A DNA stretch of 64,000 bases, from positions 62,001 to 126,000 of the forward strand of contig NZ_QSQT01000002.1 in assembly GCF_003437535.1 (NCBI RefSeq), written 5' to 3'. The position numbers were made by a program, and so were the translations under genes. Every line of letters begins with the position of its first letter. Positions within the stretch are counted from its first letter, which is position 1. The notes under the pieces are model-generated. The model worked only from the letters and a program-made list of their open reading frames with translations. It did no database searches and was not told the DNA's origin. The stretch comes from Phocaeicola plebeius. GTDB taxonomy: Bacteria; Bacteroidota; Bacteroidia; Bacteroidales; Bacteroidaceae. Below, in pieces: positions 28,900-37,338 of this stretch.

Positions 28900-29195
28900 T
28901 GCCTTCCTAAAGAACCCCCATTTAAGGGTTCTTTTCATCTACATACTTTTTGTGTTTCCTGTTATCCTTACTTTTTCTTTCTTTTTACCTGAAGATATTC
29001 CCAATACCTTCTCAAACCTAATTCCTGAAAACTTTTACCTTTAAAATCTAATACCTAAACTTAAATCTAATCTAAATACCTTAATCCTAATACCTTAAAT
29101 AGTCTAGCTAATACCTTAAATAAATATTACTTTTTTACCTTATGTATTCTAATACCTAAATGTTTTTCTCTTTTTACCTATTGGTTTCACAACCA
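28870..29195 (-). ncRNA. Putative AG-rich repeat noncoding RNA, about 325 nt
   Basis: No protein frame of useful length exists on either strand of the 686 bp gap 28773-29458. On the minus strand a consensus promoter (29201-29230) would start a transcript near 29195. An intrinsic terminator ends it near 28870. The transcript is rich in A and G, with the pentamer AGGUA ten times between 28981 and 29195. Four of these sit in the nonamer AGGUAUUAG (complement CTAATACCT at 29048, 29087, 29108 and 29149). The 3' third holds two hairpins (28909-28934 and 28877-28899). I do not recognise it as 6S, tmRNA, RNase P, SRP or a riboswitch. The pattern suggests an array of protein-binding sites. A weak hairpin at 28794-28821 beyond it may terminate the S9 peptidase gene. 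Confidence 0.65.
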
Positions 29196-29200
29196 CATTG

Positions 29201-29230
29201 CAAAGGTAATTCTTTTTTGATTGATAGCAA
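29201..29230 (-). promoter_or_regulatory. Consensus Bacteroidota promoter for the AG-rich RNA
   Basis: On the minus strand TTG (29228-29230) is followed by a spacer of exactly 19 bp and then TACCTTTG (29201-29208). This is the best promoter match in the window together with that of the tRNA gene. Confidence 0.75.
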
Positions 29231-29300
29231 GAACTTGCAAGATGTTTTTTTAATAAATAGTTGTTTTCATGATATAAATCAAGAAAAGGGCTATTTTTAG

Positions 29301-29388
29301 TCTTTGTGCACGGAAACGGTGACCGTGTACGACAACGTTTTTCTCCGTGTGCGATAACAATATAACGAAACGGGAAACGGGTATAAAA
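29301..29388. repeat. Degenerate 22-bp repeat units upstream of the AG-rich RNA
   Basis: Units at 29301, 29323, 29345 and 29367 keep a 22 bp step. The clearest pair is CCGTGTACGACAAC and CCGTGTGCGATAAC (29323 and 29345); the first unit carries the related GTGCACGGAAAC. The fourth unit is weak. The DNA between this array and the RNA promoter (29231-29300) is AT-rich and shows nothing I can name. Confidence 0.5.
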
Positions 29389-29390
29389 TA

Positions 29391-29437
29391 TATCCCTCGA
29401 TTTTAGTTACGAATTTATTAACTAAAATCGGGGGATA
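29391..29437 (-). terminator. Terminator of the nrdD-nrdG operon
   Basis: An 18 bp stem (29391-29408 with 29420-29437, one G-T pair) with an 11-base loop lies 22 bp past the nrdG stop codon. The minus strand continues into TATTTTAT. Confidence 0.75.
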
Positions 29438-29458
29438 TGCTAACGAACCAATGTTTTG

Positions 29459-29920
29459 CTATTTCAGTTTAAGGATTCGCTGGTTACTGCTCCCGCAAAA
29501 GTCCAGAAAAGGAGAGTAGAGCGATTCGATAAAAGGGCCGTCCACGAGTATGTCGATGTAGGGGAGTAGTTTCTGGCGGATAGGGTCCTCTTTCAGTTGT
29601 TCGTACGTATATCCAGTGTAACACCAGATATTCATGCCTGTTCGCTGGCTGACTTCTTTCAGGACAGGCAGAAACTCTTCCGGATTGTAAAAAGGGTCAC
29701 CGCCTGAAAAGGTCACTCCGTCCAGCAGAGGATTGGCATTGATTTCCTGAATGATTTGCTCCAGCACCTCCTGCGTGAGAGGTTTGCCAGCTTTCGGGTT
29801 CCATGATTCCGGATTGTGACATCCCTTGCAACGATGGGAACATCCAGCCAGATAGATGGAATACCGGATGCCCTCACCGTCGACAATCGTTTCAGGATAT
29901 GTATATAAATAATGTAACAT
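29459..29920 (-). CDS. nrdG: Anaerobic ribonucleoside-triphosphate reductase activating protein
   Basis: This 153-residue radical SAM enzyme uses its 4Fe-4S cluster and S-adenosylmethionine to place the glycyl radical on NrdD. The cluster motif CxxxCxxC is present as Cys27, Cys31 and Cys34 (CSHRCKGC). [20 protein letters not shown] at the N-terminus and TFSGGDPFY (SAM-binding GGE-like block) support the call. It lies 17 bp downstream of nrdD in the same operon and is under the same B12 riboswitch. Confidence 0.95.
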   Translation of the reverse strand: MLHYLYTYPETIVDGEGIRYSIYLAGCSHRCKGCHNPESWNPKAGKPLTQEVLEQIIQEINANPLLDGVTFSGGDPFYNPEEFLPVLKEVSQRTGMNIWCYTGYTYEQLKEDPIRQKLLPYIDILVDGPFIESLYSPFLDFCGSSNQRILKLK

Positions 29921-29937
29921 GTACGTTTCCTTTCGGC

Positions 29938-32322
29938 TTATGCATGCTTTACACGGTCGTGCTCTTCCGCTCTCTTGGCAGAGTTCCAGCTGCTAAGGTC
30001 GCCTGTCAGGTAACCGGTGATACGGCGCATGCGCAGGATATTCTCACTGTTGCACACCGGACAACGGCTATAGATGACTCCCTTGTAGCCACAATCGTGA
30101 CAAGTATCTACCGGGTGGTTGATAGAACCGTATCCAATCTGTTCGTCGTGCATCACCTTTACAATCTTCGCAATGGCCTTTACGTTTTTCTGCGCCTCGC
30201 CATCCAGCTCTACGTAGGTGATGTGTCCGCCACGTGTCAGCGCATGGAAAGGAGCCTCCCGCTTGATTTTCTCAACAATAGTAATCGGTTCTTTTACGTC
30301 CACATGGAAGGAGTTGACATAATAATCACGGTCGTTTACCCCTTCAATGATTCCATATTTCCGTTTGTCCATACGGGTAAATCTACCTGACAATCCTTCG
30401 GCGGGAGTTGCCAGTACCGAATAATTCAAGCCGTATTTCCTTTTATAGTCTTCGGCCACCTTGTTCATCTCTTCAATAGCTTCGTAAAGTGTGTTCCACG
30501 CCTGCTGGTTGTGTCCATGTCCTTGGCCGTATAATGCCATCATGGCATTGTGTCCTCCGATAAAACCGATACCTAAAGTACCTTGTTTCAACACATCTCC
30601 TACTTCTTCGTTGGGATGAAGGGTACCTCCACCTTTCCATACATTATTGCCCATCATGAACGGGAACTGACGTGCAAGAGCGGTACGCTGGTACTGGTAA
30701 CGGATATACAACTGTTCTGCGATGAATTCAGCCATGGAGTGTACTGACTGGAGGAAAAATTCCTTTGCTTTCTGAAGCTTGCCTTCCGGAGTCTCGTTAG
30801 TCAGACTTTCTGCTTTCCGGTGCGCTTCGATGGCCAGACGAGGCAGGTTCATGGTCGTGAATGAAAGGTTACCTCTTCCCAATGAAGTCTTTTCTCCATT
30901 CAGGTTCTCGAATACGCGTGTGCGGCATCCCATGGTCGCCAGTTCGTAACGGTAACGTTTCGGGTCATCGGCACTCCATTTCTCGTGTTTGTTGAACGGA
31001 GTATCCAGGAACATAAAGTTGGGGAACAACGCTTTGGCCGTCGTACGACATGCTTGCAGGAAGAGGTCGAAATTCGGGCATTCAAACTTCACTTCTCCTG
31101 AGAGAGCTGCTTCAAAATCTTTCATAGCCAGTTGATAATCGGCTTCAGAATAGCTCACTCCGTCTTTTACCTTAAAAATCTGGATAGGGAAGACCGGAAC
31201 TTCTCCATGATTTCCCAAGCCTTCGATGGTAGCCTTCAATAATTCCTGAATCACCATTCTTCCTTCTGCCGAGGTATCCGTACCGTAATTGATGGAGCTG
31301 AATACCACCTGATTACCCCCTCTGGAATGCATGGTGTTCAAGTTGTGGATGAAGCCCTCCATGGCCTGATGTGTATCTTTGCGGGTTTGTGCCAGCGTTT
31401 TGCGGAGCACATACTTCAATTCGTCTGCTGTCAGGTTGATACCTGCCGCTTGCAAAGAATCCAGGTAAGCCTTTTCTGTTTCTTCGTTAGGAGCGATGCT
31501 GTGGAAATGGGCACGTATCCCTTTCAGGATTTCTTTCTCGTCCGTTGTGTGTCCCTTGATGTCGAGCAGCAAACCTAAATGAGTAGCCATGATTTTCTGG
31601 AAACTTTTCAGCACTCCCTTGGCCATGAAAAAGTCGAAGGCCGGAATTGCCTGTCCTCCGTGCTGTTCATTCTGGTTCGTCTGGAAAATGATGGTAGCCA
31701 GTGTTGCGTAACTCTGGATGGACTGCGGCGTACGGATGCTTCCGTTCTTGGTGTGAAATCCGCGTTCGAACAAATCATCTAAGTCATACTGTATGCAGGT
31801 AGTCGTCTTTGTGGGATAATAATCCAGGTCGTGGATGTGTATGTCACCCATCTGATGTGCTTCTGCATATTTTTTCGGAAGAAGATATTTGTAAGTATAG
31901 TCCTTGGTGATTTCTGAAGCAAAAGTCATCATCTGTCCGGCCGGTGTATGGCTTGACATGTTGGCATTGCTCAGGTTTACATCATTCTTGTCGATGGCCA
32001 CAATGCCATCCATGATATGCTTGATGTGCGTCTTCCGGTCTCTTTCCGTATTTCTCCACTGACGGTAGATAATGTATTTCTTGGCCACTTCCGGCTGCAC
32101 CTTCATTAATTCGTTTTCCACGAGGTCCTGAATTTCTTCCACACCGATGGTTGGCTGTGAGAAGTGTGACACCACCTGCCGGGTAATCAGGTCCAGTTCC
32201 TCTCTCTGCTGAGGAATACCGGTTGCTTCGAAAGCCTTTCCGATGGCGTTGGTGATTTTAGCGGCTGAAAAGTTTTCCTGCTTTCCGTCGCGTTTGATGA
32301 TGCGGATTTCTGTCAAATTCAT
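29938..32322 (-). CDS. nrdD: Anaerobic (class III) ribonucleoside-triphosphate reductase
   Basis: This 794-residue glycyl radical enzyme reduces NTPs to dNTPs without oxygen. Residues of about 5-95 are an ATP-cone regulatory domain ([20 protein letters not shown]). The catalytic barrel follows, with FANEI-like [11 protein letters not shown] and [15 protein letters not shown]. Four Cys for the Zn site are seen as CHDCGYKG and CPVC near the end. The radical glycine is Gly770 in RITGYL, 25 residues from the C-terminus. It is preceded by a cobalamin riboswitch in a 220-base leader, so its expression should fall when B12 is plentiful. Confidence 0.97.
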   Translation of the reverse strand: MNLTEIRIIKRDGKQENFSAAKITNAIGKAFEATGIPQQREELDLITRQVVSHFSQPTIGVEEIQDLVENELMKVQPEVAKKYIIYRQWRNTERDRKTHIKHIMDGIVAIDKNDVNLSNANMSSHTPAGQMMTFASEITKDYTYKYLLPKKYAEAHQMGDIHIHDLDYYPTKTTTCIQYDLDDLFERGFHTKNGSIRTPQSIQSYATLATIIFQTNQNEQHGGQAIPAFDFFMAKGVLKSFQKIMATHLGLLLDIKGHTTDEKEILKGIRAHFHSIAPNEETEKAYLDSLQAAGINLTADELKYVLRKTLAQTRKDTHQAMEGFIHNLNTMHSRGGNQVVFSSINYGTDTSAEGRMVIQELLKATIEGLGNHGEVPVFPIQIFKVKDGVSYSEADYQLAMKDFEAALSGEVKFECPNFDLFLQACRTTAKALFPNFMFLDTPFNKHEKWSADDPKRYRYELATMGCRTRVFENLNGEKTSLGRGNLSFTTMNLPRLAIEAHRKAESLTNETPEGKLQKAKEFFLQSVHSMAEFIAEQLYIRYQYQRTALARQFPFMMGNNVWKGGGTLHPNEEVGDVLKQGTLGIGFIGGHNAMMALYGQGHGHNQQAWNTLYEAIEEMNKVAEDYKRKYGLNYSVLATPAEGLSGRFTRMDKRKYGIIEGVNDRDYYVNSFHVDVKEPITIVEKIKREAPFHALTRGGHITYVELDGEAQKNVKAIAKIVKVMHDEQIGYGSINHPVDTCHDCGYKGVIYSRCPVCNSENILRMRRITGYLTGDLSSWNSAKRAEEHDRVKHA

Positions 32323-32364
32323 TTCTTTCAGTTAAATGAGGTAAAACATAAATTATACTTGTGC

Positions 32365-32530
32365 TTTTCCGGGCAGGTCTTCTGACTGATCTTTCCCCAC
32401 AGACGCCTTCCCATGAGTTCGATTCACAGTGGCTTGCAATGCATGTCCAGGTTTACGCAAGAATCACAGCAGCAGGTACTGTTGCCGATTTCCACGGCAT
32501 TCCCTTTTGAAACGGTTAGGTTACCTTTTG
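32365..32530 (-). promoter_or_regulatory. Cobalamin (B12) riboswitch in the nrdD leader
   Basis: On the minus strand the leader holds the conserved blocks of the cobalamin aptamer in order: AAAAGGGAAT near the 5' side, the B12 box core GCCACTG (32427-32433), GGGAAGGCG, and the 3' block CAGAAGACCTGCC (32373-32385). Spacing and order match the adenosylcobalamin-type riboswitch. It lies between a TATCTTTG promoter box and nrdD. The 40 bases after it are AT-rich, so control may act on translation or on a weak terminator that I cannot define. Confidence 0.88.
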
Positions 32531-32540
32531 AAAAGCAGGA

Positions 32541-32548
32541 CAAAGATA
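32541..32548 (-). promoter_or_regulatory. Promoter -7 box for nrdDG
   Basis: The minus strand reads TATCTTTG. Transcription would start near 32535, just 5' of the riboswitch. The DNA from 32549 to the cca end shows only the terminator listed next. Confidence 0.6.
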
Positions 32549-32735
32549 GAGATTTGGGAGAAAAATAAAAAATGAGATTTTCCGGATGTTTCTAAATTCA
32601 GGAAACTTTTAATGATAAAATATGCGCTGTAGTATGCTGTAGGGCAGTAAAGTGGAAAACTCTAATTTATAATTCCTGCCTGATATTGAAAATCTTGAAA
32701 TATTTTTATAGCTTATCTGCTCGCCAAAAGTATGA

Positions 32736-32786
32736 AGAAAAAATTCTCCGGAATTTCCATCAGAATAGGCTGACAGAAGTTCCGGA
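32736..32786 (-). terminator. Probable terminator of cca
   Basis: On the minus strand TCCGGAA (32780-32786) can pair with TTCCGGA (32747-32753), followed by GAATTTTTTC. The loop is long (26 bases), so the call is tentative. Confidence 0.45.
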
Positions 32787-32799
32787 AGATGAGGTTAGG

Positions 32800-34230
32800 T
32801 TATTTCTTTTCAGGCAGATTTACAGGCTTCAAGCCCATCTGTTCCGCCTTTTTCAGCATATATTCAAAGGCGGCATCGTGCTCGTTCGGGATGGCACCAT
32901 CCAGAATGGCATCCTTGATAGAGCTTTTCAGACTTCCGATTTCACGGCAAGGCTGCAAATTGAATACCTGCATGATTTCGGCTCCGTCTACGGGCGGTTG
33001 GAAGTTCCGGATACGGTCTTTTTCTTCCAAATCTTTCAACTTCTGTCGCACCAGCTTGAAATTATCCAGGAAGCGTTGCTTGCGGGCTTCGTTTTTGGAA
33101 GTAATGTCTGCTTCGCAAAGCATCATCAGGTCGTCGATATCATCACCGGCTTCGAAGAGCAGGCGGCGTACGGCCGAGTCGGTCACTTCTTCATCGGCAA
33201 TTACAATCGGACGCATGTGCAGACCGACGAGTTTCTGTACGTACTTCATTTTCTCGTTCATCGGAAGTTTCATCTTGCGGAAGATTTCCGGAATCATTTT
33301 CTCACCGATGAAATTGTGGTTATGGAAAGTCCATCCCGCCTTAGGTTCCCAGCGTTTGGTTCTCGGTTTGCCAATATCGTGCAGCAGGGTAGCCCAGCGC
33401 AGCCACAAGTCATTACTTACGCGTGAAATATTATCCACCACTTCAAGCGTGTGGTAGAAATTGTCTTTGTGACCGCGTCCGTTGCGCACTTCCACTCCCT
33501 GCAGTGCCACCAGTTCCGGGAAAATCAGTTCCAGCAGTCCGCAGCGGTCCAGATCAATAAAGCCCTTTGAAGGCACAGGTGACAGCAAAATCTTGTTCAG
33601 TTCGTCGGCGATACGTTCGCGCGAAATAATCTTGATGCGTTCCTTGTTGCGCTCCAGTGCTTCGAACGTTTCATCGTCTATATAGAAATTCAATTGCGTG
33701 GCAAACCGTATGCAGCGCATCATGCGCAGCGGGTCGTCGCTGAACGTGATGTCCGGATCAAGCGGAGTACGGATGGTACGTTCCTTCAGGTCATCCAGAC
33801 CGTCGAAAGGGTCTACCAGTTCTCCGAAGCGTGCCTTGTTCAGGCAGACTGCCATGGCATTGATGGTGAAGTCTCTGCGGTTCTGGTCGTCTTCCAGCGT
33901 GCCGTCTTCCACTATCGGCTTGCGGCTGTCGTGGCTATACGACTCCTTGCGTGCACCCACAAACTCCACTTCCGTATCCTTGAACTTGACTTGTGCCGTA
34001 CCGAAGTTCTTGAAAACAGATACATGCGCACCTCGTCCCAGCTTTTTGCCGAAAGCCTGAGCCATTTCAATTCCGCTTCCTACCACCACTACATCTATGT
34101 CCTTGGAAGGTCTGTTCAGGAAAATATCTCTTACATATCCACCTACAACATAGCATTCCAGTCCCAGCTCATCGGCCGTTTCTGATATCAGACTAAAAAT
34201 TCTGCCAGCGAAGTGTTCTTTCAGTTCCAT
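32800..34230 (-). CDS. cca: CCA tRNA nucleotidyltransferase with HD domain
   Basis: This 476-residue enzyme adds or repairs the 3' CCA of tRNAs; the one tRNA gene in the window does not encode CCA. The nucleotidyltransferase head has VVGGYVRDIFL (GGxVRD) and KDIDVVVVG (DxD), then EDDQNRRDFTINAMAV. An HD phosphohydrolase domain follows (NFYHTLEVVDN and LLHDIGKPRT). The ATG at 34230 (MELKEHFAG) was chosen because a TAACTTTG -7 box lies at 34255-34262, downstream of the longer in-frame start. The N-terminus then fits the family. Confidence 0.93.
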   Translation of the reverse strand: MELKEHFAGRIFSLISETADELGLECYVVGGYVRDIFLNRPSKDIDVVVVGSGIEMAQAFGKKLGRGAHVSVFKNFGTAQVKFKDTEVEFVGARKESYSHDSRKPIVEDGTLEDDQNRRDFTINAMAVCLNKARFGELVDPFDGLDDLKERTIRTPLDPDITFSDDPLRMMRCIRFATQLNFYIDDETFEALERNKERIKIISRERIADELNKILLSPVPSKGFIDLDRCGLLELIFPELVALQGVEVRNGRGHKDNFYHTLEVVDNISRVSNDLWLRWATLLHDIGKPRTKRWEPKAGWTFHNHNFIGEKMIPEIFRKMKLPMNEKMKYVQKLVGLHMRPIVIADEEVTDSAVRRLLFEAGDDIDDLMMLCEADITSKNEARKQRFLDNFKLVRQKLKDLEEKDRIRNFQPPVDGAEIMQVFNLQPCREIGSLKSSIKDAILDGAIPNEHDAAFEYMLKKAEQMGLKPVNLPEKK

Positions 34231-34254
34231 TGTATGCATTTTTTCAATTTGCCG

Positions 34255-34262
34255 CAAAGTTA
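34255..34262 (-). promoter_or_regulatory. Promoter -7 box for cca
   Basis: The minus strand reads TAACTTTG, 25 bp upstream of the chosen cca start. Confidence 0.5.
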
Positions 34263-34385
34263 CAAAAAAAATCCCTTTGTCCATTTTTTGCCGCTTGCTT
34301 GAAATCTTGCATTCGTTTTTCTGGTTGTGGAAAGACATTGAGGAAACATCAGGCTGTTAAGAAACAAACCTTTCTGCATGTTTTA

Positions 34386-34474
34386 CGTTTCGCTTGTGCG
34401 AACCCTATGTTTCTCAAGGCCGAAACGTAGGTTTCCCTTCCGCAAAACGTAGGTTTCCGGTGAGGGAAACATAG
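34386..34474. repeat. 22-bp tandem dyad array in the cca-lipoprotein divergent gap
   Basis: Four direct units have their GTTTC cores at an exact 22 bp step (TTTC at 34388, 34410, 34432 and 34454). Each unit is itself a dyad of the form GTTTC, about 10 bases, GAAAC. Units three and two share AAACGTAGGTTTCC (34423-34436 and 34445-34458). The last dyad arm, GGAAACATAG, mirrors CTATGTTTC of unit two. No conserved gene is read through it. Apart from promoters and this array the 328 bp gap holds nothing I can name. Confidence 0.8.
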
Positions 34475-34525
34475 AAAATGCGTGGAAAAAAGCAGGAATG
34501 TGCGGAGGAGTTCCGAAAATAGTTG

Positions 34526-34533
34526 TATTTTTG
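34526..34533 (+). promoter_or_regulatory. Promoter -7 box for the 34559 lipoprotein gene
   Basis: TATTTTTG matches TAnnTTTG, 25 bp before the chosen start; an upstream in-frame TTG start at 34523 is excluded by it. Confidence 0.55.
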
Positions 34534-34558
34534 CCTGCATAGAATGATAGATAAACGT

Positions 34559-35383
34559 ATGAAAAAGATAGGATTATTGCTCGTTCCGATGGCACTGGCA
34601 CTTTCTGCTTGCCAGAACGGTGAGAAGCAGGCTGGCCAGTTGTTTCAGCGTGCGGAAGCTGCGTATGCGGCAGGTGAGTACAGCCTGGCTAAATTGCAGA
34701 TAGATAGTATTCGTACCCTGTATCCCAAGGCATTTGAAGTGCGCAAGGCGGGTATCAAACTGATGCAGCAGATTGACCTGGCAGAACAGACCAAGACTTT
34801 GGCTTATCTGGACAGCATGATGACGGTGAAGCAGGCTGCGCTTGACTCCATCAAGGGAAAGTTTGTCCTGGAGAAGGACACGGCCTATCAGGAAGTAGGA
34901 AATTATTTCTATCCCACTCAGGTGGTCGAAAAAAACATCGGCCGTTCGTTCTTGCGTGCACAGGTGAGCGAATTAGGCGAGATGTCGCTGACCTCTATTT
35001 ATTGTGCGGGAGGGAGTATTCATCATACGGCTGTAAAGGTTTCTGTGGATGATACTTTTGCGGAAACTCCTACGTCAATAGATAGTTATGAAACTACAGA
35101 TTTAGGACGTCCGGTAGAAAAAGCCGACTATAAACTGGGTAATGATGGAGGGGTGATTGCATTTCTGGTAGCCAATCGTGATAAGAAAAACATCCGTCTG
35201 GAATTTATCGGCGACCGGAATTATAAGACAGTGATGCATCCGAATGACGTGAAGGCAGTCGCAGAACTGAGTGAGCTGGCACGTGTGTTGTCTGCCATCG
35301 AAGAAATCAAGAAAGAGCAGAAAGAGGCCAACTTGAAAATCAAGTTTGTGAAACGGAAGATGGAAGAGAATACGGAAGAATAA
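34559..35383 (+). CDS. Lipoprotein of unknown function, helical
   Basis: This 274-residue protein begins with a signal peptide and lipobox (LALSACQNG). Residues of about 30-70 look like one TPR-like helix pair (QLFQRAEAAYAAGEYSLAKLQIDSIRTLYPKAFEV). The middle (YFYPTQVVEKNIGRSFLRAQVSELGEMSLTSIYCAGG) is beta-rich, and the C-terminus is a charged helix (EEIKKEQKEANLKIKFVKRKMEENTEE), possibly a coiled coil. I do not recognise the family; its length and codon pattern look like a normal core gene. It is monocistronic, with its own promoter and terminator. Confidence 0.82.
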   Translation: MKKIGLLLVPMALALSACQNGEKQAGQLFQRAEAAYAAGEYSLAKLQIDSIRTLYPKAFEVRKAGIKLMQQIDLAEQTKTLAYLDSMMTVKQAALDSIKGKFVLEKDTAYQEVGNYFYPTQVVEKNIGRSFLRAQVSELGEMSLTSIYCAGGSIHHTAVKVSVDDTFAETPTSIDSYETTDLGRPVEKADYKLGNDGGVIAFLVANRDKKNIRLEFIGDRNYKTVMHPNDVKAVAELSELARVLSAIEEIKKEQKEANLKIKFVKRKMEENTEE

Positions 35384-35432
35384 TAGAATGCAGAATTAAT
35401 TGTAAATATTGTCTGATAAGACGGAAAAAGTG

Positions 35433-35471
35433 AAAGCCGGAAGGATACTTCGTGTATCTGTCCGGCTTTTT
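35433..35471 (+). terminator. Intrinsic terminator after the 34559 lipoprotein gene
   Basis: AAAGCCGGA (35433-35441) pairs with TCCGGCTTT (35461-35469), with an inner GATAC/GTATC helix, followed by a T run. Confidence 0.8.
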
Positions 35472-35535
35472 GCTTTTTTGCGGATATGGTTGATAATTAA
35501 GTATTCAATAATTAGGGTAATACTAAGCTTGTCAA

Positions 35536-36180
35536 TCAAGCCTCATTCAGCAAATTCTTTAAACGGCATTCAGGAATAGTACTCCAGAACCTTAGAGAGA
35601 TGTCTTCCAATGATTGAAAGGAAAAATTAGAATGCGAGAATACAGAATATGCGAGCCAGAAGAACAAGATATGTTTTTTTAGGAATTTTGTTGCCAGATA
35701 CAGGTTTCTGGCAACTCCTTTTTCGGAGATATGCATTTCTTCTGCAATCTCTTTTACCTTTAATCCTCTTTTTTTACTTAAAATGAATGCGGTTCGTTGC
35801 CGTTCAGGAAGCATGTGAACAAGTTTGTCTATGTACTTTTTTAAATCTTCAGCTTCTATTCCTTGTTCAATTTCATTTGAGGCTTCTGTTGCCAGCTGTA
35901 ATGTCTCAGCTAGTTTTTCTTCATTGATAGATTTGCGGATATGGTTGAATATCAAATTTCTTGTGATAATGAAAAGTAACCCGTCTAAATCTTTTTCTTC
36001 GTCCAGCAGTTCGCGCTTTTCCCAAAGTTTAATAAATACTTGCTGTGTAATTTCTTCCTTCTCGTAGTTATCCATGAGATACAGGCCTGTAAAACGATAT
36101 ACGATGTTCCAATATCGGTCAAAAATTGCTTTAAAGGCCTTGGAATTCCCTTGTTTAATTTGACGGATAGTATTAATCAT
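35536..36180 (-). CDS. ECF-type RNA polymerase sigma factor, PUL2
   Basis: This 214-residue protein has sigma-70 region 2 (AFKAIFDRYWNIVYRFTGLYL, EEITQQVFIKLWEKRELL) and region 4 (LPERQRTAFILSKKRGLKVKEIAEEMHISEKGV, a helix-turn-helix). Region 3 is absent, as in ECF factors. The last 35 residues (FWLAYSVFSHSNFSFQ) form an unusual hydrophobic tail. It is divergent from a FecR-like anti-sigma gene 193 bp away, which is followed by an STN-type SusC. In Bacteroides PULs this trio senses substrate at the outer membrane and switches on the operon. It should direct RNA polymerase to the PUL2 promoters. Confidence 0.9.
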   Translation of the reverse strand: MINTIRQIKQGNSKAFKAIFDRYWNIVYRFTGLYLMDNYEKEEITQQVFIKLWEKRELLDEEKDLDGLLFIITRNLIFNHIRKSINEEKLAETLQLATEASNEIEQGIEAEDLKKYIDKLVHMLPERQRTAFILSKKRGLKVKEIAEEMHISEKGVARNLYLATKFLKKHILFFWLAYSVFSHSNFSFQSLEDISLRFWSTIPECRLKNLLNEA

Positions 36181-36230
36181 ACTGCGAGGTCGAAAAAAAT
36201 TATTAGCGTTCTTTAAATATTCTATGTGTG

Positions 36231-36238
36231 CAAATGTA
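36231..36238 (-). promoter_or_regulatory. Possible -7 box for the ECF sigma gene
   Basis: The minus strand reads TACATTTG, 51 bp upstream of the sigma start; no -33 element is clear. Confidence 0.45.
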
Positions 36239-36311
36239 GATAAATAATCTTATTATTGAAAATCTTTTGAATAAAATGAATACGAATGTAAAAAATAACA
36301 ATAAAGTGATA

Positions 36312-36319
36312 TAGCTTTG
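36312..36319 (+). promoter_or_regulatory. Possible -7 box for the FecR-like gene
   Basis: TAGCTTTG lies 55 bp before the start codon. No -33 element is evident, which may fit control by the ECF sigma factor. Confidence 0.45.
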
Positions 36320-36373
36320 TAGTCAATTCTTTTTATGGCGTGTATTTATAGTAAATAAAATAAGTTTAGGTGC

Positions 36374-37264
36374 ATGAACCAGAAAAAACATAAAACAGAA
36401 GATTTGGGAAATTGGAAACCTTTTGTGGAACAGTTACACAAGGAATGGGAAAAAGTAAAAAGTGAACAGGTGGATGAGAATCTGGAACTTAAAGAAAAGA
36501 CTTGGAAAAGGGTAGATAGAAAAATATTCTCTCCTCGTCGTTATATTTTGCGGGCAGGATGGGCGGTTGCTGCAGCATTAGTAGGGGTTATGCTTTATTG
36601 GGGATATAAGATACCTGAAAAACATGAAATAAAGAGTGTGGCTTATATAGAGCATTCTTATGTAGAAGGCCGTATGTATATATTGCCAGATAGTTCAACT
36701 GTTTGGTTGGAACCAGAGAGTAAGATACGAATTTCTTCAGACTTCCTGAGTAAACGTGAAGTTTGGCTGACAGGAAGTTCTGTCTTCGAAGTAAAAAAGA
36801 AAGCCAATACAGATTTCAAGGTCTATATCAATACAGCTTGTATAGAGGTTAAAGGTACAGTCTTTTCTGTAAATCAACCTACGTTAGATACTTCAATTAT
36901 AGCCTTATATGAGGGAGCCATTGATTTTGTTGGTAAAAACCAGTCATTAATTAGTATGGCACCTTCTCAACGTTTAGTATATGATGTACATACCGGTTCT
37001 ACTTTGGTCGAGAATTTTCCAGAAAACATACAATGGGTAGATGGAAATTATCGTTTTACGGATATCCGACTTGATAATTTGATGGATTTTATCAGAAAAA
37101 AATATCGGGTAGAGGTAGAATTGGATAAAGCTGTAAATCATGGCTTATTGCTGACTGGTACTATACGAAATGATGAAAGCATGGAAGCTGTGATAGAAAA
37201 AATATGTTTTTCTTCACAACTGACTTATAAGAAAAATGGTTCCCATTATTTGTTGATGAAATAG
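36374..37264 (+). CDS. FecR family anti-sigma factor, PUL2
   Basis: This 296-residue protein has a cytoplasmic N-terminus of about 58 residues and one membrane helix (about 62-77, GWAVAAALVGVMLYWGY). A periplasmic FecR domain follows (VEGRMYILPDSSTVWLEPESKI, LTGSSVFEVKK, VKGTVFSV). The C-terminus is a DUF4974-like domain (DIRLDNLMDFIRKKYRVEVEL). It should hold the divergent ECF sigma factor inactive until the SusC STN domain contacts it. It is 202 bp from susC with a strong terminator between, so susC must have its own promoter. Confidence 0.93.
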   Translation: MNQKKHKTEDLGNWKPFVEQLHKEWEKVKSEQVDENLELKEKTWKRVDRKIFSPRRYILRAGWAVAAALVGVMLYWGYKIPEKHEIKSVAYIEHSYVEGRMYILPDSSTVWLEPESKIRISSDFLSKREVWLTGSSVFEVKKKANTDFKVYINTACIEVKGTVFSVNQPTLDTSIIALYEGAIDFVGKNQSLISMAPSQRLVYDVHTGSTLVENFPENIQWVDGNYRFTDIRLDNLMDFIRKKYRVEVELDKAVNHGLLLTGTIRNDESMEAVIEKICFSSQLTYKKNGSHYLLMK

Positions 37265-37295
37265 AATTTATTGCTGATATATAATAGATGTATAT

Positions 37296-37338
37296 TCCCC
37301 GTGAAACTTTGTGTTTGTAAGTCTCACGGGGATTTTTT
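37296..37338 (+). terminator. Intrinsic terminator between the FecR-like gene and PUL2 SusC
   Basis: TCCCCGTGA (37296-37304) pairs with TCACGGGGA (37324-37332), followed by TTTTTT. Confidence 0.85.

Noticed and set aside
28980..29160. The TACCT/CTAATACCT repeats as a CRISPR array
   Set aside because: Repeats are only 5-9 bases, spacing is irregular, and no cas gene is near; the promoter and terminator fit an RNA gene better.
32686..33426. A 246-codon plus-strand open frame starting in the nrdD-cca gap
   Set aside because: Most of it is antisense to cca, and the part outside shows no start signal.
34386..34474. The 22-bp array as a CRISPR
   Set aside because: There is no spacer: units abut, and each is itself the dyad. 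No cas gene is near.
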